A model generated the notes under the pieces. That model was not told where the DNA came from. It saw only the letters and a program-made list of their open reading frames with translations, and did no database searches. From Chalciporus piperatus (taxonomy: Eukaryota > Basidiomycota > Agaricomycetes > Boletales > Boletaceae), in contig JBBPTG010000061.1 in NCBI GenBank assembly GCA_038093975.1, forward strand, positions 1 through 64,000: a stretch of 64,000 bases of DNA, in the 5' to 3' direction. Shown here piece after piece: positions 21,698-34,004 of this stretch. The stretch's first letter is position 1. Each line of letters opens with the position of its first letter. The translations under genes were made by a program, and so were the position numbers.

Positions 21698-23784
21698 ATG
21701 GGCGACAACAAGTTATCATTTCAAGGTATGGCTTGACTGGCAGATATGCGTCGCAAAATCACATCGAGATCACATATCGTTTGATATAGCCCTCCAGCTC
21801 GCAAACGAGCAACGTAGCGCATACGGTCTTCGATACAATGACTTTTCGCGATACAGGAAGCACTGTGGAAATAGGACCCATCGTCTAAGGTCGACGCTTA
21901 AGATGACCCATGGCAAGGGCAGGGATTTCAAGAAACCTCCACCATTAACTACGGAAATTATCAAAGATGGACAGTGAGTGCTCCTCTCCCTTTTTGGATG
22001 GCGGCGTGATTCATGTCTTCGGTCGTGTAGTCTCCAACTTCTTCTACTCGAAGCCGAGCGGGCATGGGCATATTCTCAAGATCTCATCGCGCAGTCCCGA
22101 CTTCCAGCAAATGAAGGACACGCGGGTACTCTCCGTCACAGCGCGACAGGCCGATTCAGACGTGCAGTGCACTGGTCTACCCAACTCCTCTCCCACTGTC
22201 AATCTCTCCACGCATCCTCCCGTCTGAAAGCCTCTTCGCTTATCCAAGTCACCATCTACACGCTCATCCTGAACGGTCGATTCCTGCGCTTCCGCGACGA
22301 TTTCGAAGATGCGCTTATCCAGCTATGCGTTGCGAGGAGTTTATTGGACGAACTTGCAGACAGGGCGGAGACAAGCAGAGATCAGGCTCTCGCGACGCTT
22401 TTTTCGGACGAGATCGGGCCTGAGATCAGGTATTGTGCGCATGAACTTGGGAGGGAGAAGGCGTATGACGTGGATGGGATCGTGAAGGAGCTCGCGGGGA
22501 AGCATCGGGGAGAGATCATGGGGGGAGATGGATTGATTAAGACGTTTAGAGGGGAAGGTGCGGGGGTTGGGGGCGTTGCCGGGAAGAAGACGTTGGAGAC
22601 GTTGATGTGGGAGGGACAACCGGTTCCGGTGAGGAATCCGGAGTTAGTGGATGTGCTATTCAAGGTTCAGGACGCGGAGGCGAAGCTTGCTGGTCCTCGC
22701 GATGGAGGACAGAGTGGATCGGTCGATGACAAGGGGAAGAAGAAGGGGAAGGTACCGAAGGGTCTTGGGTCGAAAAAAGGCGTTGCTGCGTACGACGCTG
22801 TCCTCCTCGCATTGAGCGATGCGGAGGATGTTGCGAGAAAGTTGATGGAGGCACAGCAGGTTCGTTTGTTGTCTACTTTTTCGCTCTTGTGCTGACCGCT
22901 TTGTTAATAGAATGTCGGCACATCGTTCACCTCTGCAGCTGGCACGCGCGACATTCAGTTTGTACACGCATATATCGTCTACCAGCTGTTGTCGCGGCGC
23001 ATTCAGCGAGATCTTGTACTCGTTAGCACGCTGCTCAGCTCACAGGTGCCTCGCACGCAGGTGTCGCCGAAGGCAAGGAAGGAGCAGGTGGACGCAAGGT
23101 TGTATCCTGCGGTGGTCAAGTTGCTGGAGACGGTTGTGCAGAGTCTAACGCAGATGCGAAATCTGAGCATTGTGGACGAGAGTCCGGACCTTGCGTCTGC
23201 CATTGAAGCGAGGCTGACTTATACGAGAGCACGCCGGTATGTGTCGCAGAACAAGCCAAGTGAATGTAGCCTAATTTTCAAACAGGTGTTTCTTCCTCGC
23301 ACAGTGCTATGTTGCCGTCAAAAAGTACGCGGAGGCACTGACGCTGATACAACACGCTACATTGCATCTACGTGAAACGCATAGCGTTCTTTCTAGCCTT
23401 GCTGGCATCGCAACACCTGCAGACACGTCGTACCCGCTCGCGATCGGATCCATCGATGCGCTTGAATCGACGGTCTCTGCGGCTGCTGCCAGCACGAAAA
23501 ACGAATGGTTCGCATTCAACGGTGGGGCGCTCGACGGAGACGTGAAGGCGTACAAAAAGCCGTTGTTCTTTGACATTGGGCTAAACTACGTGCAGTTGGA
23601 CATGGATCGACTAGTAGAACGCGCAGGGAAGGTACCGGCTGCAAAGGAAAAGGAAGAGGTTGTTGCACCACCACCTGCCAAGTCTAGACTTGAGGAGGTG
23701 GTGAGACCGGAGACACCTGAGCCAGCTGGACCAGGCAAGGGGGGAATTGGTAGTCTGCTTGGTGGCTGGTGGGGTCGAAAATAA
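21698..23784 (+). CDS. SRP68: signal recognition particle subunit SRP68
   Basis: Five exons give 621 residues: 21698-21725, 21790-21973, 22031-22859, 22911-23236 and 23286-23784. SRP68 pairs with SRP72 on the SRP RNA S domain and helps co-translational targeting to the ER. The N-terminal RNA-binding domain has ANEQRSAYGLRYNDFSRYRKHC and RTHRLRSTLKMTHGKGR, strong SRP68 signatures. Helical TPR-like stretches follow (ALIQLCVARSLLDELAD, FVHAYIVYQLLSRRIQRDL, YVAVKKYAEALTLIQHA). A low-complexity charged linker (KGKKKGKVPKGLGSKKG) lies mid-protein. The C-terminus is the SRP72-interacting region ending GGIGSLLGGWWGRK. The first exon is only 28 nt. Confidence 0.92.
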
Positions 23785-23901
23785 ATAAATAAATAAGATG
23801 TTTATGATGATGCACGTGATGTGTTTAAATAAATTCTCACGCCATCTGTTTTGTGTTTGAGACGTCGTTTGGCGAAGAAGACGAGAGCGAGAGCAGAGCA
23901 G

Positions 23902-26900
23902 ATGTCGACACAAGTCCAGTTCGGTCAACAACATCAGCAAGTTCAAGTTCAACAACAACGACAGAACCAGAACCAAAAAGACAAACTTCAATACATCGTC
24001 GCTGTATGTTTTCTTCCCTCCCCGCCCCCTTGCATTCCTCACAATCCACACAGCGTGTCCGGGATTTGAGGCAGGCGGGTCACACTCCAGAGTCCTCCCC
24101 AGAACTCCGAAGCTTTCTCGCTTATCTCGCCGCTCTACAGCAACAGCAGCAGCATCAACAACACATCCAGCTCAGTCCGTCTCTTTCTTTCTCCCCCACT
24201 CTCATAATCTCATCCACCACAGACGGCGCACATCCACAACAACACCCGCCGTTTCAAAACGGACATGGCCCTCATACACACTCAGAGCCTGCTCTGAATG
24301 GCACTCAGCCAGCGACATCCGCTGTTCCCTCCACCACAGCACCTCATCATGTCCCGACGCCCGCCCAATCCATCACATCGGGCCCAGTGCCAAGTGCGCC
24401 TCTACCCCCCTCCACTCCCGTCTCTTTCTCCCCCGATCAAATAAATGCCCTTCGCGCACAAATCATGGCATTCAAGCTTATCTCTCGAGGAGCACCCGTG
24501 CCAGACCATCTGCAGCAGGCAATCAGACCACAGAACTCTGTCGTTGCAGACCTCGACAAGATGCTAGTACCCAGTGACGTCGGGACGAAAATCGTAGATG
24601 CGGCCGTAAAGATGCAAAAGGGTGTCGTCCCGCCCACGTTCACTGCTGCTGCACCTGTCCCTCCTACCCAGGGTCCGTCAACCGAGACCCCTGCACAGGA
24701 CGAAGAAGCACCCGGGGCTCCACTGCCGAACATCTCCCCTACCGATTTACCAAAGGGTTCCTTCCTTGAAGACGACACCAGCTCGGGGGTCTACCCGTAC
24801 AATGCTTTCTGTTTGCCTTTCACTCACCTTACTCGCCCTGCTGACGTGGACCCATCTTTATTCGCGACTCGCCTCCAAAGACTTTTGATTCCGTCGCTGG
24901 TGCCTCCGGGTCTCGATGTCCACCAGATCATTAATGAGAGGGATCGCTTCATTGAAGCTCGCATTGCACAGCGGATTCATGAACTCGAAGGCATGGATGC
25001 GATGATGGGTGACGGCGGATTCGACAGTCTCGCGGACAACATCCTCGGACAAGACAGGACTACGACGGAGATGAGCAACGAGCGAGGCGACGCTCAGAAC
25101 GTTCTCGTTTCGTCTTCGAACGCGCACGGGAAACTACGCGCGATGATCGAGCTCAAGTCTTTACGCGTGCTCGAAAAACAGCGCTCCATGCGTGCTCTCG
25201 TCGCTGAGCGCCTTATCCAAGGCACGTTGCTTCCGCTCAATCGCGCAGACTTCCGGCGCGTACGCAAGCCTACGCTTCGCGATGCACGCATGACAGAACA
25301 GGCGGAGCGTCGACAACGCGTCGACCGCGAGAGGCGTGCAAAGCATAAACACGTCGAGCAGCTCGGTGTTATCTGCGCTCACGGTAGAGAGGTCATTGGA
25401 ACATGTCGCCAAGCTCAGGATCGCGTTACCCGCCTCGGAAGAGCTGTTGTCAGCTTCCATGCTCACACTGAGAAGGAGGAACAGAAACGTATCGAGCGTA
25501 TCTCGAAGGAGCGTTTGAAGGCGCTCAAGGCCGACGATGAAGAGGCGTACATGAAACTCATCGATACCGCCAAAGACACTCGTATCACACATCTTCTTCG
25601 CCAGACCGATTCATATCTCGATTCCCTCGCTCAAGCCGTCGTGGCACAGCAAACCGAACATGGTGTATTGGACTTCGAGCCAGAAGGCACTCCGCCAAAC
25701 GAGGCTACGTTCGGCGCTCAGGTATCGGCAGACGCATCCGAAGATAAGACCAAGGTGGATTACTACGCTGTCGCTCACCGGGTATCGGAGAGGATCACCA
25801 AACAGCCTTCGTTGCTCATTGGTGGTACCCTCAAAGATTACCAAATCAAAGGGTTGCAGTGGATGGTCAGCCTGTACAATAATAAGCTCAACGGGATTTT
25901 GGCAGACGAGATGGCAAGATTTCTGCTTCTTCAGCATATATGCTACTCACCTCGCATACAGGGTCTCGGAAAGACGATCCAAACGATTTCTCTCATCGCG
26001 TTCCTGATCGAGGTCAAGAAGCAGCGCGGCCCTTACCTTGTCATCGTTCCGTTGAGTACCATGACGAACTGGTCTGGTGAATTTGCCAAGTGGGCTCCGG
26101 CCGTGAACATGATTTCCTACAAGGGTAATCCCACCCAGCGTCGGAATCTGCAAGCGCAGTTGCGCATGGGCCAGTTCCAGGTCTTGCTGACGACCTACGA
26201 GTACATCATCAAGGATCGCCCGATCCTGTGCAAAATGAAATGGATTCACATGATCATCGGTGAGCGTACACGCTACCATTATCCGGCATTCGTGAATTAA
26301 TCCCCGTCGTCAGATGAGGGTCACCGTATGAAGAACACGCAGAGTAAGCTCGCGCAGACGCTCACGCAGTACTATCACTGCCGTTACCGCCTCATCTTGA
26401 CGGGTACCCCGCTTCAAAACAACCTTCCCGAACTCTGGTCTTTGCTCAACTTCGTCCTGCCCAAGATCTTCAACTCGGTCAAGTCCTTCGACGAATGGTT
26501 CAACACGCCGTTCGCCAACTCCGGTACTGGGGACAAGATCGAGCTGAACGAAGAAGAAGCTCTCCTGATCATCCGCCGTCTGCACAAGGTCCTCCGTCCG
26601 TTCCTTTTGAGGCGATTGAAGAAGGATGTCGAGAGCGAACTGCCCGACAAGGTCGAGAAGGTCATCAAGGTCCGGATGAGCGCTTTGCAATCGCAGCTGT
26701 ACAGGCAGATGAAGAAGTACAAGATGATCGCCTCCGGAAAAGACGGGAAAGGGTGCGTGTTCCCGTGATGATGCTGACGTTCGGATGTTCACCTCTAGCG
26801 ACAGGAAATCTGCCGGCGTCAAAGGCTTGAGCAACGAGCTCATGCAACTTCGAAAGATCTGTCAACACCCTTTCTTGTTCGAGAGCGTCGAGGACAAGGT

Positions 26901-28993
26901 CAACCCGAGCGGACTTGTCGACGACAAACTCGTTCGTTCGTCCGGTAAACTTGAATTGCTCTCTCGCATACTCCCCAAGTTCTTTGCTACAGGCCACAGA
27001 GTAAGACCGTTCCCTGCCTCGTATGTATTTAACGACGCGCTGATGACGGAATCACCGCAGGTTCTCATTTTCTTCCAGATGACCAAAGTCATGGATATCA
27101 TGGAAGACTTCCTCAAGACATCGGGATGGAAATATCTTCGATTGGACGGTGGTACAAAGACCGAGGAGCGTGCGGGACATGTCGCCTTGTTCAATGCCAA
27201 GGATTCGGAGTACAAGGTGTTCATCTTGTCAACGCGCGCCGGTGGTTTGGGGTTGAACTTACAAACTGCCGATACCGTCATTATGTACGTTGCTCGTTCT
27301 CTCTTTGCGATGCGCGGGCTGACGAGGTGTTCGCGGCAAACGTAGATTCGACTCTGATTGGTAGGTCCCGACCAACTGCTGAATCACTCGAGTAACATTA
27401 ATGGTCTTGTGTACCTCAGGAATCCTCACGCCGACTTGCAAGCTCAGGATCGTGCTCACCGTATCGGACAGACCAAGGCCGTCCGTATCCTCCGCTTCAT
27501 CACCGAGAAGAGTGTCGAAGAGGCCATGTACGCCCGTGCGCGGTTCAAGCTTGACATCGACGACAAAGTCATTCAAGCCGGTCGTTTCGACAACAAGTCG
27601 ACGGTGGAAGAGCAGGAAGAGTTTTTAGTAGGTGTTTATGGCCTGGTCACCCTCTCCCATTCTGATATATTGTTCCTCTTTTTTCTTACAGCGATCCATT
27701 CTCGAAGCTGATCAAGAGGAAGAAAACGAAGAGGCTGGTGACATGACCGACGAGGAGTTGAACGAGATGCTCGCTCGTAACGACGACGAAGTCGTCGTGT
27801 TCCGCGCCATGGACGTTGCCCGCGAACGTGAAGCTCTCGAGCACTGGCGCGCTACTGGCAAACGCGGTCGTCCTCCCCCACCGCTCATGCAACTCGAAGA
27901 ACTCCCCGACTGTTATCAGAACGACGAACCTTTCGAACCCAAGGAGATTGATGATGCGCTGGAGGGTCGTGGGCAACGACGAAGGAACGTTGTGAACTAT
28001 AATGATGGGTTGAGTGACGAGCAGTGGGCGATGGCTGTCGAGGATGGGGAGGATTTGCAGGAATTGGCGGATAGGACGAGAGGGAAGAAGGAGCGGCGGG
28101 CGGCGACTAAGGTCTTGAAGGAGAGTGATACGCCTGGGAGGGGTACGCCTGTGAGTGAGACGGATGGTCGGGGTAGGAAGCCTAGGAAGGGTAAGGCGAA
28201 GATGGTCGAGTATGAGACGCCGGCTGTTTCGAACAAGCGGAAGAGGGGGATGAAGTCGATGTCCGTCACACCGTCTGTCAACGAGGAGGAGGAGGAGGAC
28301 AGGGATTCGGTGAGTATACATTCAGATGTCGAGATTGTGCGGAGGTACTGACACGGAGACGGTTTGGGTTAAGAAACGGCGCAAGACAAAGGCGTCTGAT
28401 CTTCCTCCTGGTATGAAAGATAAGATGAAGAAGGCTTTCAACGAGGTTCTGAAGGCGGTCCTTGCGTGCGAGGATGCAGATGGACGGAAACGTTGCGAAT
28501 TGTTCCGCGAGCTTCCAGATAGGAGGGTGCGTTGTGGTTTCGCTCCAGACAGACCCCCGGCGCTCACTTATCTCACTAGGACTACCCCGACTATTACCAA
28601 CTAATCACACAACCCATCGCCATCGCTGCCATTCGCAAACGTGTCAACGCCGGTTTTTACAAGAGCGTCACGCAATATAGAGAAGACTGGAAACTCATGT
28701 TCGACAATGCCCGGACGTACAATCAAGAAGGGTCATGGGTCTACATCGACGCCGAAGAGATGGAAAAAATCTTTCACGCCGCACTCACCAAAGTCACTGT
28801 TGGTACGGATCTCCCGGGTGCCGTTCCCGCAGAGATTCAACCTGCACCGTCGACGTCTGGTTCGTACGATTCTGCGTTGACACCGATGGACGATGACGAA
28901 CGTCCACAGCGTGGACGAGCGAGGAGCGCGGGACGGAAACAGGTTTTGAGTGATGATGAAGAGTATTTGACGAATCCGAGTGATGAGGAGTGA
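23902..28993 (+). CDS. SNF2: SWI/SNF-family chromatin-remodelling ATPase (Snf2/Sth1 type)
   Basis: The exons are 23902-24003, 24054-25913, 25962-26259, 26314-26752, 26799-27000, 27061-27284, 27346-27360, 27420-27627, 27692-28309, 28359-28526 and 28580-28993, giving about 1515 residues. Domains in order are a Q-rich N-terminus, QLQ ([18 protein letters not shown]), HSA and post-HSA helices ([20 protein letters not shown]), helicase lobe 1 ([20 protein letters not shown]), lobe 2 ([26 protein letters not shown]), a SnAC-like region and a C-terminal bromodomain ([25 protein letters not shown]). The start was set at MSTQVQFG because splicing then gives [20 protein letters not shown]. The gene is either SNF2 or STH1; I cannot decide which. 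Confidence 0.92.
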
Positions 28994-29171
28994 CGAGGGC
29001 TGGGGTAATACGTAGTTGTGATTTTTTTTGTTCTTGTATTCCGTGTAATATTTTCTTTCTCGTACTAGTTATTGTTTCTGTTCATTTGAACAGCGGGTGT
29101 GCTCATTGAGTAGATTCTCGGGACATGCGACTGATTACATATCAGATAACTTGGTGTCGTTCAGTGCTCCG

Positions 29172-30114
29172 ATGCCCAAGGATCACGCCAACTTCGACGT
29201 CGATGATGTTCATCTCAGATGGATGCGGGAGGCAATGTCCATGGTAAGTCTCTTCACCCAAAGACACGACTCCAAACCCAACGCCGAAACCACAGGCAGA
29301 GGAAGCCCTCGCCGCAGGTGAAGTACCTGTAGGTTGCGTTTTTGTTCGAGATGGCAGGGTCATCGCAAAGGCACGTAACAGGACGAATCAACTCCGAAAC
29401 GTACGTGTGATCCTTCGTGTCTGAATCCTAAATACCTAAGGTCCGCGAATGACTGTGACTGTGATCGGAACTCCTCCTCGCAGGCCTCAAGACATGCTGA
29501 ACTCGAAGCCATCGATCTTATTCTCCAGGACGAGTCCCTCACGCCACGATCCGGGTCTTCGATGACTCGGACCCGATATCCCTTGTCGGATACGACCTTG
29601 TACGTGACTGTCGAACCGTGTATCATGTGCGCGTCTGCGCTTCGTCAGTTGGGTATTAAAGAGGTATTCTATGGATGCGAGAATGAAAAGTTTGGAGGAT
29701 GTGGGAGTGTTTTGGGAGTGAATGAAGGGTAAGCATGTTCCGAGTCTTCGTAGGACAATCGAGGGGGCTGATGGGCGCGTTGCTTTCGATAGCCTCGAGC
29801 ATCCTGTTCACCCGTCCTATAAAGCTGTCGGGGGGTACCTACGAGAAGACGCCATTATGATACTTCGACAGTTTTATGTCACCGAGAACACAAACGGTTC
29901 GTATTCCCATTCCCTCAAAAATACCCCCTTTCCTCCGCTTGTTCCCTTCGTAAACTCTGTATCATCTGGCGTTGTGTTCTTCGTCCAGACTTGTTCCTCG
30001 TTTGCTGGACAAACGCTAATACTCTCGACCTTCGTTTTAGCCCCTGTCCCAAGACAAAAAACTACACGTGTACTCAAGACAGAGGTTCAACCCAAATCCT
30101 CGAGTTCTGGCTGA
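29172..30114 (+). CDS. TAD2: tRNA-specific adenosine-34 deaminase catalytic subunit
   Basis: The exons are 29172-29243, 29296-29400, 29484-29728, 29793-29896 and 30041-30114, giving 199 residues. With Tad3 it converts A34 to inosine in the tRNA wobble position. The deaminase fold shows [27 protein letters not shown], the HAE zinc/proton-shuttle motif in [12 protein letters not shown], and PCIMCASAL with both zinc cysteines, then FGGCGSVL. The tail after FYVTENTN is short and basic. The fourth intron is 144 nt, longer than its neighbours. Confidence 0.9.
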
Positions 30115-30912
30115 GAGACCTCTTTACGTTTACACACCCGGATTTCGGCCTGTGAGCGATCAGCTTCGCGGGCTCGGTAGTGATCGTGATCATCTTTGTG
30201 TGTATTTCTACTGCGGTAGGTACATGGGCATTTTTATTTTTCGGTGGGTGTACCCCATCGTGTGCTCACAATCGACATGCGACTAGTAAACCTGTAGCTG
30301 TGGGGACAATCCTGGACAGACTCTTTTCTCAACCGTCACTCGGTCAGTTCATACCTTACTGAGTTCCCGTCACATCTGCCGTTGATCGGTGGGAACCACG
30401 GTGAGCTACACGGCCCTCTGGCAACTCTGATAGCACTGTGTTCACAGCGAACTGACTCACTCCGTCCGATGACGGATCAACTAAGTGTCTAGGCTCTCAT
30501 CAGTGGCGCAGTGATGATCTATGTCCGGTTTTTACGAGGATCCTCTGACGCACTTATCCCCACTCGCTCGGGCCGTATAAGGTTTGTAATCCAGTCATCA
30601 ATAGTGACCAACGATGGCTTTTGAATCAGTGTGATATTAGCAGAATTACACACTCTTGGCGATGGTGGGGAAGGGCTTGGGGCGCAAGGACACGATGTGT
30701 CGCGAAGTGGATGCTGCCCGATGTTGTCGGCAGAAATGTGGAAGAGCCCACGATCGAGTCAACTATTCGCAAACCGCTGTCACGCGAGCTGAGAATCCCG
30801 AGCATACTGTGGCAGAAAGAAGGCCTATTCCAGGTATATACACATATAACTCACGAAGGTAAAATGTCGTTATGAGCATGAATGTCTTTGAGGTATCATA
30901 AAAAACTCTGAA
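30115..30912. other. intergenic stretch between convergent genes
   Basis: This lies between the TAD2 stop (plus) and the transporter stop (minus). The ORFs seen lack motifs and I find no RNA gene. Confidence 0.5.
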
Positions 30913-33519
30913 TCATGATTCGTTGACGCCATCCTGGTCATCCCCTTGGTCATCTTCTGATACTCGACCACTCAGGTCCGTAAAATCCACTGCATTCTGC
31001 TTGTCACCGAGGTACCAGTTTGGCATGCCCAGTGCAAGGAGGACGGGAACGACACTGAGAGCGGTGGCGCATAGAATCATCACACTCATTGTGTCCTTGT
31101 ACGCTAGAGAGCACCTTCGATGTCAATTTCATCCCGCGAAATACCGCTGGTAGATGTCGGACTCACCTGAAATTACACCCTCCCGCACTGGGTCGCCGAT
31201 AGGAGAGGACCTAACGGACGTTATACTTCCATACAGCTCCGCTCGTTGCGCGTCAGTAAGCCACGGTAGATACTTTGCGAGATTTTCAGGCATCGTGTTC
31301 GACCAGATTGCACCAGCTATTCGCGCAAGTGTCAGACGGGAGTTCAACGTAGCGCAGAACGTTAAAGCTCACCGCATGCATTGCCGATAGCACCTCCAAT
31401 CTCTGCCAGAAGCAATACAACGGCGGTGATGATAGCTACATCAGCATGGGGCACGGATGCTTGAGCGGCGACTTGGGCGGCGATCGCGGCGGGTCCACCA
31501 CCCAAGCCTTGCAGGATTTGGCTGAAAACGATTTCTACATCCGAACCGTTGGCACCCCTGGAATGGTACATCATTGCGACCCCGCTGCTTTGTGTTATGA
31601 GCAGCGTCAACTAGAGAGCATAAACAACTAACGCAAGACGTATGACAAGGCTGACAACCAAAATATACTGGATGGACATGATGAGTGGATATTCCCCCGA
31701 GGGTGAGAGACGTAGCACACTTTATAACGACACATGAGGCGCATGACCAGTCCCCCTAAGATCCCAAAGAGGGTGAGGGCTATACTTTGCGTTTGCACGA
31801 AATATGTTGCGTTGATGAGTGACCTGAGATTTGGTTGAGTTTGAATGAAGATGAAGGCAAACGAAAGCACTTGCCATGGCTTTACTACCAACACAAAAGA
31901 ATACAGATATGTGTAGGTGAGGTAGAAGGAGATCTAGCCAAGTTATCAGCCAGATGAAGTGCAAAGTCCGGAGACAACTCACGAAATCAAAGAAACCGAT
32001 GAACGACGCAAATATCACCGTCCTATTCTTCAAAAAGCGTGGAGCGATGACCGGGCGTGTCGCAACACGGAAATCCCAGTAAGCAAATAAAAAAAGGCAC
32101 ACAACTCCGATAACGAGCATTGAGATTATTGAACCTGAGAAGGATTTAGTGGCAGCCTAGATGAAGTAAACACAGGATTACCGTTTCTCCATTGTCCTCT
32201 CACTGTCTGACTGATAGTAAGCGGAAGGAGAATCAGGGATACCGCTGCACCGAGTAGTACGAGGCCGACAAGATCGAGCTGTCCAGCCGTCCGCCGAAAA
32301 CGCTGCCATAGAGAGCCGTAAGTGAAAGTTACACCACCCTGTGGCGTCAATTCTTCATGGCCATGATCTGGGAACACCTCGGGGGGTTGTATGAGTGCAA
32401 GCCTCTTTGTCTTATGCTCAGCCCACAGGAGGGTGAGGATCAACGGAGCCAGCGACACGGGAACTAGGATAGCGAACATTCCATCTACAAAGAGAGTGAA
32501 CATCCCAGTTAGTATGGATAATATGGTGAGCTTACAACCCCATCTCCATCCTGCGTGTTCGATGACGGCGGCTGAAATGTTTGAGCCAATGAAAGCATTG
32601 ACCAGGAAGGGAGCTGACACCAGTCCCACTACAAGCCCTCGCCATGCAAGTGTTGTGATGTCGGCAATAATAATTTGAGTGAGAATTTGTAACCCGCTAT
32701 CACCAGTAAGGTCAAAATCAGTCTGGAACCGACGAACACGTACGTGTAACCACTGGAATAAAAAAAGTCAGTGGTTTCAAGACTTGGTGGCGGAAACAAC
32801 CTGCATGGAATAGATGATGATCCCACCGGCTATCCCGCCCACATTTTGTGCGGAGGCTATCACAACGTAACCTGCAAAGCAATTTTGGACATTGGCTTCG
32901 AAGCTACGGCAGGATGAAAGAACTCACCAACGACATAGAACAGGACTGGATAGACCAAATGAGCACGTGTAGAATCTAGTTCGCATGTACTCACGAACAC
33001 CAACGTACGCCATGCCTCGGGAAGAGACATCGGCCACTTTGGCAATCACAGGCTTGCCTACTGCAACTACACCCGTATATAATCATTCAACGATGAGAGC
33101 CCTGTCACACGGTGCAAAACTCACTAATTAGCGACTGGGCGACGGCGATAGAACTTAAGAGACTATGCTCTCCAAAGCTTGAAGTCGCAAACGTTAAATA
33201 CGCATAGGTGGTCGATGAATCCAATGAATAAATATATGATGCAAGGCCAAGTCTAGATGGCGCATAGCATTGTCAGACCCACATATTATCTTGGGACTCA
33301 GAAGGGACCGGAAACCTGAGGAGGTGGAACGTACCCTATGAAGAGACACCAACGGGAGTAGCGGCCATGGATTCGCAGAGCTGCCTCGACCTTTTTAACA
33401 CCGGAATGGGCGTCCTGTTCCGAGGCGTCTGCCACAACATCTTGGTCGACGTCAGTCGCGGACTGGACGCGGGAACCATGCTGAGTTTGGCGTTTATCAG
33501 CGTCCTCTGTAGGGATCAT
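30913..33519 (-). CDS. MFS siderophore-iron transporter (Sit1/Arn/MirB type)
   Basis: This multi-exon gene encodes roughly 600 residues. The start is the ATG of MIPTEDADKRQTQHG. A hydrophilic N-terminus is followed by about 14 membrane spans. Family signatures are YIYSLDSSTTYAYL, SFGEHSLLSSIAVAQ, VIAKVADVSSRGMAYV, FYVVGYVVIASAQNVGGIAG, FIGSNISAAVIEHAGWRWG, RPVIAPRFLKNRTVIFASF, QGLGGGPAAIAAQVAAQASV, HADVAIITAVVLLLAEIGGA, and the late segment IWSNTMPENLAKYLPWLTDA with PNWYLGDKQNAVD. These match Sit1/Arn importers of ferric hydroxamates at the plasma membrane or endosome. No siderophore synthetase is in the window, so the protein may import xenosiderophores. Confidence 0.83.
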
Positions 33520-34004
33520 GATCAGTGGGAACTCGAAGGTCAACCAAAGCTTTTCATAGAATAAGATTTATACCTGGGGGGTTGGTTGGGACGGCCCGAT
33601 ACCCAGCATGCATAGATATGGGAGGAAGGGCAAAAAGGCAGGTGACGAGAACAATTGTTCGTTTCTATCTGATAACGTGGACCCACAGCCCACAGCCATC
33701 CATTCCAGTGGTTCAAATTCTACTCTAGTAGTTCTCATCCCCATAGGGGGCCGATCCAACAACAATTCGTTGCACATGTCTGACCAAAGAACCAACACAG
33801 AAGGTGGACAACTTTACTAACATATGCTCGTGCACACTACTCGCAGACCAGATCAGTGCTGACAGCGCGTCAATGTTGAGGCACGCGGAACGTAAGTCGT
33901 GGGTACCTGGCAGGGGTCAAGGGAATACACAGTGCGCATGGCAAGCAGGGAGAACTTGAAATAACCACCACATCACAGAGATCAATCGATCATGGCTATA
34001 CACG
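33520..34004. other. intergenic stretch, no supported gene
   Basis: This is the 5' flank of the transporter and the 3' flank of the phosducin-like gene. No motif-bearing ORF, repeat or RNA gene was recognised. Confidence 0.5.

Noticed and set aside
23853..23901. Upstream start (MFETSFGEEDES) for the SNF2 gene
   Set aside because: It keeps intron sequence in the reading frame. The ATG at 23902 plus an intron at 24004-24053 gives the better N-terminus KLQYIVARVRDLRQ.
24192..24240. Possible 48-nt in-frame intron (GTCCGTCTC...CCACAG) in the SNF2 N-terminus
   Set aside because: Both the retained and the spliced form are in frame and the region is low-complexity, so the sequence alone cannot decide. 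I left it as exon.
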